Below, one piece after another: positions 1-10,193 of a stretch of DNA of 64,000 bases. Source of the DNA: Schizochytrium sp. TIO01 (lineage: Eukaryota > Sar > Bigyra > Thraustochytrida > Thraustochytriidae). The notes below the pieces were generated by a model. That model saw nothing but the letters and a program-made list of their open reading frames with translations, did no database searches and was not told the DNA's origin. Made by a program: the position numbers and the translations under genes. Numbering within the stretch: the first letter of the stretch is position 1; every line of letters starts with the position of its first letter. Location: NCBI GenBank assembly GCA_004764695.1, contig SMSO01000035.1, positions 494,001 to 558,000 on the forward strand, given 5' to 3'.

Positions 1-1
1 A

Positions 2-3000
2 AACATCTCACAGTGTACCGCAATTGAGAGTGTTTTGCGCTATGACCATGCGTCGTGCAAACGAAAAATCTTCATGTGGCAAGGTCCCCCGGGAAGTGGT
101 AAGTCGTCTACTCTCTCGCGCCTGCTAGCGTTTATGAGCTCCCAAGCATCGCACTCGTCTTCGCATGTACGTGTTATGGTTTGTGGTCCCTCAAATCAGT
201 CTGTTCATGTTCTTGTTAATAAGGTTCAGGTACTTTGCTCTTCACATCAAATACGATGCCCAGCAATTGCATTGTCTGCAGTTGACGAGAGCGTTCCAGA
301 GCATCTCTATGACATTTTTGTACACCGAGTATTCGCAACATGGGCTCAGCGAATCCGGTTTTTGGTGGATAAACTTGCAGATGCCGAAGCTGAGCAGTCG
401 TTAACATTACTTTTGGATACAATTTGGCAACGAGTGCCACATACCATGCAAGCACTGCGCCAAAAGCAGAATCTTGCATCGAAAGATAATCTTCTTATGC
501 TTGTGAAGGCTTGCGCTATGAGCATGCGTCGTCGGGCATCGCAGGCGGGCACGCCAATGGATGGCGAATCCCAGATTGCAATGCTTCGTCAAGACGTTAA
601 AAAGGCGGCAGAGAAGGTCCGGTCTAAGTCGAAAACGACAGATGCCAAGTCTAGTGTACTTTCTAGAACAACTCTTGATCCTGTAGATGAGGAAGAGGGT
701 GATGAGATTTATGCTGACGAGTCTGACAACAGTGACGTTCAGGTAGTCGAGGTAAGAAGTTTTGATAGTCAGAAAAATATGGTTAATGCATCGCCTGCAC
801 AGTCTCCCCGGAGGAAGGATTCATCACAATCAAATAACGAAGAAGGTTTGCAAAGCTCGGCGCCTATGGATTTTAGCATGAGTACTTTCCAACGCCTTCT
901 TTATTCTAGTCGTGTGACTGTTCTTGAGTGTATGATTGGAAACTTAAACCTTCTTCGAACTATGCAAGGCCCTTTACTGGAGTTTCCAGATGCTATGCAG
1001 GTGTTTGTCAGGCAGGGCTTTACCATGGACCAAGGTGGACAAATTGTTCTCGAAAGGAATAAACGCTGCCCAGGAGTGCGCGGGACAGATTTTTTTCTGT
1101 CATCTGATGAGGTCATTCAGCGTATTCCACATGATCAGGAGTGGATTATCACCATGCGTAGTAGCTGGCAGTTTATGACAGAGTGCCCAGCTGTGGGGAA
1201 ATATCTCCAAAAGTTCTCGACGCTGGATCTAATGAGAATATTGCATTCCAATAGCGAAGTGGTAGATGTTCAACATGATGATGAAGATCTATCTGTCATT
1301 AATTTGGAGAAACCAGCAGCGGCAGCGACACTGGTAGCGCCGTGTGATCTTGATAGTGATAGTGATTCTGATGATGAGAATGAGGACAACCTTACCTTGG
1401 CTCAACTCACAACAGCGTATGTAAAGCCGAGTTCCTCAAATGATGATGATAGTGACTCAGAATTTGAGCTTGAAGATAACGTCGGTGCGAAGGTTCGGAA
1501 GGTCATGCGTCCAACCATCCGCAAGCTATCGATGGATTCTGACCCGTCTTTACTGAACGCTAAAGCTCGTTCCGAAGATATTCGCTCATATCTTAAGCCC
1601 ACTTCTGTACCTACTTTGACACCATCCTTGAAATCTGTTGAACCTCCACGAGGTGCAGCGGTGTCAGCGTCTTCGACTCGAGATAGATCAGCTTCGATTT
1701 TGTCTCAAACTTCGTCACAAATTAGCGAACAACTTATCATGGATTCTAGTGATGATGATGATGATGATGACAGTGGTGGCGGCGACGACGCTACGAATGT
1801 CGTTGGTCAAAATGGCGGCATGAGGAGCGAGGCTAATAATAAACAATACGCAGATGGGAAGAATAGCCAACAAACCGGCTATCTGATTCCTCCTGTGGTG
1901 CCAACAACAAATTCCTTGGAAACTCGCAAAAAGAGGTCAGGATCTTCTGACTCAAGCTCTTCCGACTCGACTAGTTCTTCCGACTCGAGCTCTTCTGGTT
2001 CAAGCTCTGACTCAGGAGATTCAGCTGATAATAGGAGTGTACGGAGTGCGCAGGGTGGTTTGCTAGGGCCACTTCGTCAGAGTCTTGAAAACCTTGCTAG
2101 CGCTGTGGAAGAATTAGCGGGTTCTCAGAGTGCGGAAGAAGAGTTTTTGACTACTGCTGAACTCCTCTTTTGCACGTTGGCAGTTAGTGGTCGACACTCC
2201 ATTCGTCGCATTAACAAAAAGTGCGGCTTGGATCTTTTAGTAATTGACGAAGCTGCTCAGGCTGTGGAAGCAGAGACGTGGGTTGCTCTGCAGTCTCTCC
2301 CGGCACGCCTATTGCTTGTTGGTGACCCGAAACAACTCTCTGCAACTGTAACATCAAATCGTGCTAGTGAGCTTGGTTTTGGGCGATCGCTTATGGAACG
2401 TCTCATGTGGGGCCTGGAGTTACCCTACGACCTTCTGATGGTACAGTATCGCATGCACCCAGCCATCTCTAAATTCCCTGTGGAATACTTTTATGAATCT
2501 CGACTAGTGGACGGTCCGAACGTAGTGAATGCCCCGCCACCAGATTGGTTTTCTGCGAAGAATCGTATGAGTCAATGGTATGGGCCGTATGTGTTCTTGG
2601 ATATACAACGCGGTTGCGAGTCTCAAGGGAACGATTTGAGCTATGTAAATCAGGAGGAGGCAGTAATGGTGGCAAGGGTTGCACAAAATTTGGTTCAGCG
2701 CGGCGTGGATGTGCGCAAGGAGGTAATCGTTATTACATTTTACGCGGGCCAAGTTCGAGCAATTACGTCGGAGTTGAAACGTCACCATGTGGACGGAGTC
2801 ATGGTTTCTACAGTAGACAGTTTCCAGGGCTCAGAGGCAAATGTAGTTATTCTCTCTTTTGTTCGAGCTAACTCGTCAGGGCGTATTGGATTTCTGGCAG
2901 ATATGCGTCGCCTGAACGTCGCTCTCACACGGGCGAAACAGTCTTTAGTTCTTATTGGTCACGGCGAGACGCTTGCACGCTCAAGAAATGAGTGCATTGA

Positions 3001-3052
3001 AACTTTGGTCAAGGATGCCAAGAGCCGCGGAGTCTTTCAAGAAATGACCTAA
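2..3052 (+). CDS. Sen1/senataxin-type superfamily 1 RNA/DNA helicase, 5' end cut by window edge
   Basis: The frame stays open to the first base of the window, so the real start lies outside; the first in-frame ATG is internal. Codons before position 35 read NISQCTAIESVL, like the Q motif that precedes Walker A in this family. Numbering from the TTG at 35, Walker A is GPPGSGKS (17-24), motif II is the DEAA box near 738, followed by motif III (GDPKQLSAT), motif IV (QYRMHPAISKFP), motif V (STVDSFQGSE) and motif VI (LNVALTRAKQ). This is the Upf1-like SF1B order and fits Sen1/SETX, which unwinds RNA:DNA hybrids and helps end transcription. About 715 residues separate motifs I and II, far more than usual. 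Most of the excess is acidic and Ser-rich, with Asp runs and an SSSSDS tract around residues 560-680. No intron is needed in the visible part. The N-terminal domain cannot be judged. Confidence 0.9.
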   Translation, partial: NISQCTAIESVLRYDHASCKRKIFMWQGPPGSGKSSTLSRLLAFMSSQASHSSSHVRVMVCGPSNQSVHVLVNKVQVLCSSHQIRCPAIALSAVDESVPEHLYDIFVHRVFATWAQRIRFLVDKLADAEAEQSLTLLLDTIWQRVPHTMQALRQKQNLASKDNLLMLVKACAMSMRRRASQAGTPMDGESQIAMLRQDVKKAAEKVRSKSKTTDAKSSVLSRTTLDPVDEEEGDEIYADESDNSDVQVVEVRSFDSQKNMVNASPAQSPRRKDSSQSNNEEGLQSSAPMDFSMSTFQRLLYSSRVTVLECMIGNLNLLRTMQGPLLEFPDAMQVFVRQGFTMDQGGQIVLERNKRCPGVRGTDFFLSSDEVIQRIPHDQEWIITMRSSWQFMTECPAVGKYLQKFSTLDLMRILHSNSEVVDVQHDDEDLSVINLEKPAAAATLVAPCDLDSDSDSDDENEDNLTLAQLTTAYVKPSSSNDDDSDSEFELEDNVGAKVRKVMRPTIRKLSMDSDPSLLNAKARSEDIRSYLKPTSVPTLTPSLKSVEPPRGAAVSASSTRDRSASILSQTSSQISEQLIMDSSDDDDDDDSGGGDDATNVVGQNGGMRSEANNKQYADGKNSQQTGYLIPPVVPTTNSLETRKKRSGSSDSSSSDSTSSSDSSSSGSSSDSGDSADNRSVRSAQGGLLGPLRQSLENLASAVEELAGSQSAEEEFLTTAELLFCTLAVSGRHSIRRINKKCGLDLLVIDEAAQAVEAETWVALQSLPARLLLVGDPKQLSATVTSNRASELGFGRSLMERLMWGLELPYDLLMVQYRMHPAISKFPVEYFYESRLVDGPNVVNAPPPDWFSAKNRMSQWYGPYVFLDIQRGCESQGNDLSYVNQEEAVMVARVAQNLVQRGVDVRKEVIVITFYAGQVRAITSELKRHHVDGVMVSTVDSFQGSEANVVILSFVRANSSGRIGFLADMRRLNVALTRAKQSLVLIGHGETLARSRNECIETLVKDAKSRGVFQEMT

Positions 3053-3567
3053 AGGTCATGATGTTTTGTTTTTGTAGTTCTGCGCTTACACTAAATTCTA
3101 TTTTTGATGCCTTTATTTTTTATTCTTTTCCTTTGATTCTTTTATTTCTCAATCATCAAATATAGTCGTGTGGTTGTCTGTGTAGTAAAACGAACTCGCT
3201 ACAATTGTTATCTACAGGAACTAGAGGATCGTTTGAAAAGCTAGTCTGCAAACTTTTTCATAGGGTATCTGGCAGTAGTACTCGTATCAAATGTCTCAAA
3301 TGATCAAGAATAACTCATTTTCACAAAGATAACTGAATAACTGACAAGTGTGAGAGGACGAAGAGTAGGAAAGGAAAAATAAAATGAACGAAGGTGTAGA
3401 TTGGTGGTACAAACATAGCCATGTTGATGGAGATGGAAGATGCCGTCTACACGCGCTACATTTCCTGAAGGAACGAGGCACGAGGGGGGGGGGGTGGAGG
3501 GGACTTATTTGTCTACTTTTTGAAGACTCCTGGGCACTTCCGTGTCATTCTTAGTCTGATCTAGACT
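3053..3567. other. Convergent 3' intergenic region with a poly-G run
   Basis: This is the spacer between the 3' ends of the helicase (+) and TMEM65 (-). It is AT-rich near the helicase stop, consistent with a 3' UTR and polyadenylation region. A run of about 10 G lies near 3485-3494. I see no convincing gene. Confidence 0.6.
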
Positions 3568-5150
3568 CTAATTATCGATCATTACTGCATCGCAGAAGAG
3601 ATTCGAAAAGTGTTGGTCTGAGGGAATAGTAGTGAGCTCAGGATTCTTTTGCAAGACGTGAATGTAGTCACGAAATTGGCGGTAAGTTACGCTAGAGTCT
3701 GTTTCGGGAAATTTATCCTTCAGAGTGCCGAGAATAATGCTGTAATTCTCGGCACCAACAAGTTGAGAGGTTTCTTCAACCTTTTCCATGAGCTGCTCAA
3801 CAGTAACTTGACCTTCTCGGCTTTCTTCCTTCAACATGGCGAACATTTCCTGCATATCGTTTTCTTCGGGGTCCATGAACAGGAGGGGAACCATACCGAG
3901 AATACACCCAATGCAAATACCGATCGAAGTGGCGATAAAGTTCAATAGGCGAACCTTCCGTGTTTGCATTTGCTGAAGGGTCAATTTAGGGTCCTTGAGA
4001 CCGAGTTTTTTCGACGAAGCCTCCACGTAGCCACCCAGTCCGAGGCCGGCAACATCTGAGATCATGTTACCCAAGCCTGCTGCTGCGAGAGTAGAGATAC
4101 CAAGTACGCGTCCCCTGTGTATTATTTGTAAAAAGAAAAGAAAAGAAAGCCCAACATGTGAGTATATCAGTACAGAAAGGACAAGCAGCAAACTTCCCTC
4201 CACAATCTTTAAAGAGAACAGAACAAAGCACCTAGACTACATGTCTCAACTGATAACGATTTCTGCTCAGCCTCTACTTCATTTTCATACCTCCCTGATA
4301 GCCGTTTGCTAGCTTCATTGTCGAAACCATGAAACCAGGATCGTGTATCAAAATGATCAAGATATGTAAACTATCTGTGTTCCGTCTATTTGCAAGTCTG
4401 TTTGGTTCGCCTCTCCACTCTCTTCTGCCTTCCCAAGATATATGTAACTTACAACTGAGTGTCAATGAAGTCTCCTGCTACAAGCATGATAGCGTTATCA
4501 AGAAATCCAAAAGCCACAAATGGAACACCGCTAAGCAGCGCAAATTGCCAGAGCTGCAAGCGAGTGGGCTCTTTGGCAGCCCTGGCTCCAGTCTTATTCT
4601 GCATCTCCACCAGGTTCTGCAGCCATTCATTGAGCTCCTGGCTCGACACATGTCCGTCTTTGTTGACGTCGATTTGGTCCTTGATGTCATCACCCATGCT
4701 AAAGGAAATTTCACGGATCATAATGTTTTGACGATGCCGCCGTGCAAGGTAGTCTGAGTAGCTTTTGCCGCCGCTCAGCTCTTGGTCCAAGATTGCGTTT
4801 GCAACACGTAGCTTAGTGTTGTGCGACATGACCTTGACCAGCTCGTCCGCCATTTCAGGACTTTGATCCAGAGTTCTCGCGAATCCCTCCAAATTCGACT
4901 TCTGCTGTGCAGACGCAACCACATCATCGACCGCGGAAGATGATGAGGAGGAAGATCCCGATGATGATGCCGAGGACCCAAAACTAGCCGACAGTACTCG
5001 CTGCGAATTAAAAGATCCAGAAGGAGCTGGGATCGAAATCGAAGCTCCCACAAGGCATCTCGATACGCAGTTAGAGTTGAAGATCCCTCCTCGAGATTGC
5101 AGTGAGCGGCCTGATGATACCCAAGGCCGCAATCCGGCAAACATGGCCAT
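3568..5150 (-). CDS. TMEM65: TMEM65-family mitochondrial membrane protein with added EF-hand (two exons)
   Basis: Exon 1 is 5150-4453 and exon 2 is 4114-3568 (minus strand). The 338-bp intron has a GTAAGT donor and an ACAG acceptor. The exons total 698+547 nt, exactly 415 codons, and splicing rebuilds the family core across the junction (FGFLDNAIM, then GRVLGISTLAAAGLGN, then ISDVAGLGLGGYVEA). Three hydrophobic segments are visible: about 205-230, one around the junction, and one ending in GCILGMVPLLF. Human TMEM65 is an inner mitochondrial membrane protein tied to Na+-dependent Ca2+ efflux. The N-terminus is Arg/Ser-rich and poor in acid residues, like a mitochondrial presequence, followed by a poly-Ser stretch. 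A textbook EF-hand loop (DVNKDGHVSSQE, about 161-172, with D1, N3, D5, G6 and E12) precedes the membrane part. The C-terminal tail may hold a degenerate second EF-hand. As far as I recall, the animal protein lacks such a loop. The stop directly after the exon 1 frame is intronic. Confidence 0.88.
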
Positions 5151-6304
5151 GGCGACGAAGAATCCGACTTTCGCTTGACCTCTTATACCTCTCGCGAAGC
5201 TTCTCAGTCTTGCGAGCGATGATAGTTCCTGCGTGCGTTTGGACTCCTGCCAAAATGACAGAGTATGTGACGACGGTGATGACGACTTGCTGAAAACCTC
5301 AAAAAGACAGAGCTTTGCAAGCTCTTCTGTTCGGCTCTTAGGGTACCGATCTCCCTCCCTCTCTTCGCAGGCAGTCTAGCCCGGAAGAGGCCGCAAAGCA
5401 GCGAGCGGTCACGTAGTGTCCTTATGCGGGTCTGCCTGCTGCAAAGAGAAGAAGAGGCAGTGAAGGACGGCTTTTAATTTTACTTTTTAGTAGAACATAT
5501 TACCTTACTAAGAGTAGTAGATACCTAGCTAGAGTATCATTTGACAAAAGCATCACAAAATCAATTTGATCAGTATTTTTGGTTGAAGATATAAAGTTGT
5601 GATATTGACTAGTCCAAAATGATTGCGTTGTCTCGCCCGCTGCTGCTGCTGCTGCTGCTGCTACTACTTCTGTTACCGCTTCAAGAACTTGGATTTCGCG
5701 TCTGATTATTATTCACAAAAGAAGCATTTATGTAGTGAAGCTTATTCAGCCGATCAAACAAGATGTTGATAGCCCTTAACGAAGAAATCAAGCCCAAACA
5801 AGAACGAAGTAAATAGCAATTATTTATAGCTGTATTTGACCTTTCGACCAAAGTTAAGCTAAGACCCGATTTTGGGTCCCTTTCCCTTCCTCAAGAACTC
5901 GGTAGGATCAGTCACAAGCTCGATGACAGGAAATAAATATTACAGCAGCTTAGCGCAAACATTATGTAGATGTCATCCCATACAACTCCTCCAAATCTCT
6001 ACAATCCGCATCTTAATCCATGATTCTCAATCTCCAATCGAAAAGATCAACCTCTTAAAGACAGCACAACCAACCAGAAGAAGGCGCTTCCTTGAGTTGT
6101 CAGCAGCTTGAAGTGCATATCGCTCAATACAGTATTTATATATGTATGTATACTTTAAAAATTAAAAAGGAGGGGCAAAGATCCTGATAGGAAGAACGGG
6201 AGAGGCGCTCGAAGTGAGGCCGGGCACCACTATATAATTGAAGTTCGAACACTGAGTTGAGTCTCTTTCCGGGAGCTCATTGCAATGCTGGCGGCCATCT
6301 GTCT
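5151..6304. other. Upstream region of TMEM65, CTG microsatellite
   Basis: This holds the promoter and 5' UTR of the minus-strand TMEM65 gene. A (CTG)n tract of about 8 units lies at 5640-5664. Otherwise I see AT-rich sequence without a supportable gene. Confidence 0.5.
5640..5664. repeat. (CTG)n microsatellite
   Basis: Uninterrupted CTG triplets followed by imperfect CTA copies. They lie about 490 bp upstream of the TMEM65 start codon, outside any recognised reading frame. Confidence 0.9.
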
Positions 6305-6574
6305 ATGTCAGCACCTGCTGTGGAGATACGAGCAGATAAACTCATAGGGAAGGGTTCTGTTTCACTCTTGGACAAGACGAGTTGGAATCACTTGCCTGCT
6401 GCTACGGACTTGACTCATCTTCCGCCTTTGAAGGCTGGTGAGGGGACACGTCTGACTACTCGAGCGTTAGAGGGGTTTCGTTTGCGCGCTGCCTTGCTTG
6501 GCCAGAGTTTGCACGCCCGAGTGTACATACCTACTACCGTGCTTCATGGTGGCATGGTCTCCGAATTGGAGTAG
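6305..6574 (+). CDS. Possible small protein of unknown function (89 aa)
   Basis: An ATG at 6305 opens an 89-codon frame with balanced composition, beginning MSAPAVEIRADKLIGKG and ending in VSELE before TAG. I do not recognise it and find no domain or membrane segment. The reverse strand over 6467-6751 is also open, so the coding strand is uncertain. It could be one exon of a larger gene, since GT dinucleotides follow close after the stop, or it could be chance. Confidence 0.25.
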   Translation: MSAPAVEIRADKLIGKGSVSLLDKTSWNHLPAATDLTHLPPLKAGEGTRLTTRALEGFRLRAALLGQSLHARVYIPTTVLHGGMVSELE

Positions 6575-7274
6575 GTAGATATTCATGGCGATCATCCAGC
6601 AGAGAGAGGTCAAAGATTGCACCAATGTCAAGGTTCCGGTTGCTGCGATATGCCGCCACTGGTATGTCTCGAGATGATCATTCTCACTGCCAGCTCGTGA
6701 GCAAGGTTTTTTGTTGCGGGTCTTCGAATAGAAAAACAAACACCTTGTCATTCATTCATATACGGAGTTCCAACCCTAAAGCTGCACAGGATCGCTGGTA
6801 TTCATTCGCTCATTCGTTCGTTCGTCTACAGCGTGTAGGTGTACCACAGAAATGGCTCGATTGCAAGCCATCGCACAAAACTAATATTGGCATCTTGCCA
6901 GAAGTTAAAACACAGTTCTGTTTCTATTCTTTGTAGTAGGTACCGAGATCCCGTGCACCTCACCAAAAGACTAAACGAATATCCGAAGACATACGAATAT
7001 TGGGGCACGTGTTCATCCCTGTTCAATTGTGTTTGCCCATGGCTTATTAGATAAGGCGTACCACGAGGTAGGTCTTTTCCGCATGCTTTGATTCGTTTCC
7101 TGTTTTGCCACTAAAAACTTGAAAGAAACGCAAAATGTTGTACATGCCGCGGTTGTTCCTTAGCACTCAGGCGAATACTAAAACAGAAACATAGTTTTAA
7201 AGTACATACCGACTATGTCTGTAACTAATATTTAATTTTATTTAAAAAAATCGTACTTAAAAAATAAAGAGAGT
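6575..7274. other. Intergenic, no supportable gene
   Basis: Mixed-composition spacer that becomes strongly AT-rich at 7195-7265, just upstream of the next gene, as expected for a promoter. Short ORFs on both strands overlap each other and show no protein-like signal. Confidence 0.5.
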
Positions 7275-7367
7275 ATGGCATCTCGCAGGAAATCCAATTC
7301 CGTAAGCGCCGTCGCCGCATCTCTCGGCGATGGCGGATCCTCGCGGGGCCGGCGCCATGCCTCCTAG
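7275..7367 (+). promoter_or_regulatory. Upstream ORF overlapping the next gene's start
   Basis: An ATG at 7275 opens a 30-codon frame (begins MASRRKSNSVSAVAA) ending at TAG 7365-7367. It runs past the ATG at 7330 in a different frame. If the mRNA includes 7275, scanning ribosomes would meet this ATG first, so it could lower translation of the main protein. If transcription starts downstream of 7275 it is irrelevant. Confidence 0.35.
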
Positions 7368-8976
7368 ACCGAGACCTGAAAACTCTGTCGCTTCTGCTGC
7401 CCGTCTTGCCGCTGCTGCGTCCCACGCTAGTGGTCATGGCAAGACAGGAGCACCTTTGAGCTCTTCTTCGTCACCTTTCACTTCTTCGACAGCAAACTCC
7501 TCGCCTTTATCAAAGTCGGCATCGAGCAGGCTGCCAAGCTTGACAAGCTCCTCGGCTCCATCAGATTCATCCAAGGCGGGATCATCTGGATCTTCAGCAT
7601 CGGCTTCTTCGCCAAATCCTATGACTACGAACGCAGGAAGTGCTGCCGCGTCCGCCGCTGTTGCAGCTGCTGCAAATGGTGCTCGAGCAGTCTCTCGGCG
7701 CCGAAAGTCATTGCCACCTGTAGTCCGGGAAGATGCGGCATCGATCTTGGGTGGATCTCAGGCTCGAATTGGTATGAGTTTGATCTTATTAGGTATAGCT
7801 TCTGTGGTCCGTTTTGGGAGTGCTGAGGCCATGAGTGGAGTTCTGTCTAGGTTCCTTGCAGCTGAGGGTTTGGTGCAGTTTAGCCTAGCGATGTGCCTGC
7901 AGCCGACTTCTTCTTTAGATACCCCATACCATATTTTGCTTACCTTGTGTGTGGTGGCAGGTCTCTTCTATAAGCTACCTATTGAGCTGACACAAGAGGT
8001 AGGCTGGGTTCTTTGTAGCATATTCTGTGTTCCCTTTGGCTGCGTTTTGTTATGGCAAGGCGCGCTCAACACGCAACTAATGTACCATCTTTCCCCGGGA
8101 TATTGGAATTTCTCTTTCGAGAATAGGCTCGAGACTCCAGGAGGCAGCGGGAATGCTTCAGCATCTCGAACGAGTTCTGTTACTCGAGTAAATGCAGGTA
8201 GTTCCAATGGAAGGTTTGCGCTTTTGCATGCATCGCCTATGTCCTTGACTGGAATTCTTGCAGTGACACAAGTCATGGTCCAATGGCTTGAGATTGGCGG
8301 CCTCAGTGACTCTGATCGAGCCATTCTGATTCAAGCGCGAAACCATTTCCTGTTTCGAGTTCGCAACTCTTCTTCATTGCGACATAAAGCAATCGCAACG
8401 GAGCTACTTTTCCGGGTCGTTGCAGGCTTGCTTATGCAACATACTGCACAACAAATGGTGGAGCCTAGTGGTCCTGTATCTACAACAATCGCTTTCATGG
8501 AGCAACAATTTTCGGAACGCTTACTTCAACAAAGTGAGGTTTTTATGAAGCCTTTGCCAGAACCTCTCGACCCAGATACTGCGTTGAAGTTGGTCATATT
8601 TTCTTTTGGTGGGCTGCTATTCCACAAACGATTCTTTAAATCCTTGAAAGAATTCCAAGGAGGGTCTTTACATCCTGCTTTACAAGCTGTGAAATACGTA
8701 ACGCGTTTCTCCATTTTGGTGTACCTAACAAGTCGCTACCTGATCATTCAAAGCAGGAGGAATCGTTTGCAAAATGATCATCTCGCAAATCGATTCAGTG
8801 ACCCTGCAGCTAGAGCATACTTTGAGGGAAGGGCCAGTCGTATCCGCCTTGATCAATCTGGTGCTCATAGCTCAGGTGCTTCAAGTGGATCGTCTTTAAC
8901 AAATTCGACGGCAGGAACGCCAAGCTCTCCACGGGGAGGAAGGCAGACATTCACGCCCCCATCAATGTACTTGTAA
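7330..8976 (+). CDS. Multi-pass membrane protein of unknown function (548 aa)
   Basis: I do not recognise this family. The first 140 residues are disordered, rich in Ser, Ala and Pro. Four hydrophobic segments then follow at about 146-165, 170-195, 200-216 and 222-245. A Ser/Asn linker and an alpha-helical middle region come next (about 300-400), then two more hydrophobic stretches near 418-432 and 455-468. The tail after the last segment is basic (QSRRNR), then Ser-rich. The start ATG has a good context (GGCGATGGC), but an overlapping upstream ATG exists at 7275. The gene is intronless and converges with the candidate small gene on the minus strand at 9436-9880. Confidence 0.8.
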   Translation: MADPRGAGAMPPRPRPENSVASAARLAAAASHASGHGKTGAPLSSSSSPFTSSTANSSPLSKSASSRLPSLTSSSAPSDSSKAGSSGSSASASSPNPMTTNAGSAAASAAVAAAANGARAVSRRRKSLPPVVREDAASILGGSQARIGMSLILLGIASVVRFGSAEAMSGVLSRFLAAEGLVQFSLAMCLQPTSSLDTPYHILLTLCVVAGLFYKLPIELTQEVGWVLCSIFCVPFGCVLLWQGALNTQLMYHLSPGYWNFSFENRLETPGGSGNASASRTSSVTRVNAGSSNGRFALLHASPMSLTGILAVTQVMVQWLEIGGLSDSDRAILIQARNHFLFRVRNSSSLRHKAIATELLFRVVAGLLMQHTAQQMVEPSGPVSTTIAFMEQQFSERLLQQSEVFMKPLPEPLDPDTALKLVIFSFGGLLFHKRFFKSLKEFQGGSLHPALQAVKYVTRFSILVYLTSRYLIIQSRRNRLQNDHLANRFSDPAARAYFEGRASRIRLDQSGAHSSGASSGSSLTNSTAGTPSSPRGGRQTFTPPSMYL

Positions 8977-9435
8977 GAGTTCGTCTGGCAACAAGGTTTG
9001 ATATGTGAGACAGTTCACGCTTTTATTTATATATAATCAAAAACTAATTTTTATTTGCATGCACAGTTTCAAAATCAATCAAGATAGTCTATTTTGCAAA
9101 TTCAGATTTCTTTCGCATAAGAGTTTTTCTGACCTCACAAAGCAAAAGTTGTAGAAGTCAAGTGACAAGATACAACATTTCCATTGAAAGATGGTATGGA
9201 AAATAATCTCCCAAGGCAAGGCAGCACATCAGTTTAGTCCAAAGAGACAAAGTAGGTATTGTTTGTTTGGTAATAAGTTTTTAAAAATTAGTTTCCATAC
9301 CATTATTTACTGTGAGCAATGTCGGATCAATTCTAGGGTAGAACCTTTCTCATGTAATATATGTGTACACATATAAACCGAAGAGAAAGAGATTAAGCAG
9401 AAGCTCTCGCACCAGCCTCGCAACCAGTATACAGA
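8977..9435. other. Convergent spacer, no gene seen
   Basis: AT-rich 3' flank of the 548-residue membrane protein gene. It contains no ORF with protein-like composition. Confidence 0.5.
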
Positions 9436-9880
9436 TTAGTGAGAACGAGCGAGGTTTAGAGAGCTTTCGTAATACAGGACAGCAACCTTCTTCTTGTGGT
9501 TTGATACTTTCTTGAGAAGGGTGAAGTCGCAGCACATTTCCAATGGAGCATGATAGGCAAGGTCTTCACGTTGATTATACAGTCTGAGGTTGGCACTGGA
9601 GCTGCTGCGGCGCTTCTGGAGTCTCTGAAAGGTCAAGTTTTAAGTTAGGTTTGCATTGCAGCTTGAACTTCTTATGCGTAGGTCCAAAGCACTTTCCGTG
9701 GCTTCGTCTACTGATGCATGGACGAGGCGCGAGTTCAGGTTGTTCATTAGATGCATCAAAAGCTACAATTGTAACAGATAATTGAGGACGCGTCCGTGTA
9801 AGAGATGAGCGCTTCAGAGAAAGGACGAGCTGGTTCAAGGCCGCTGCCTCTGAAAACTTGAAGTTGTTACGCTTGCCCAT
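9436..9880 (-). CDS. Possible small spliced gene, unknown function
   Basis: An ATG at 9880 opens a frame with protein-like composition (begins MGKRNNFKFSEAAALNQLVL). A second frame, ending at 9436, reads RLQKRRSSSSANLRLYNQ and on to LARSH. The boundary at 9625 (TTTCAG, preceded by CTAAC about 20 nt upstream) looks like an intron end. I could not fix a phase-compatible donor: GTAGAC near 9709 gives the wrong phase, and GTAGCT near 9765 fits the phase but is a weak donor. All three frames of the downstream part are open for a while, so the product is uncertain. No domain recognised. Confidence 0.35.
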
Positions 9881-10193
9881 GATTGAGATGAGAATTAAAA
9901 AATGTGAGCTTGGTTTCTGTGACTGTTGTCTGCTTCAGCTATGAAAAGAATACGACGAAGGAGCGTTTGTGTGTTTGTGATTTGCTGTGAAGATTTAACT
10001 TCAACTTATGCGTTGTATGTATCTCTGCGTCGTCGTGAATTAGTCAACTTCTGATTCAAGTGATGCGAAAGGGAATTTGTTTTGGCTTTCGCTAGCTTGA
10101 GCTCTCCACTTCTCCTCGACGTTGTTGTTACTTGCACTTGCTATGGAGTTCCGCCTCGTTTGACCAATCCAGGTGTATTCCCCTTCAGGTTTG
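9881..10193. other. Upstream/intronic sequence between two weak gene candidates
   Basis: Divergent spacer. A pyrimidine-rich stretch ending in CAG at 10187 looks like a 3' splice site just before the next candidate ORF. Confidence 0.35.
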
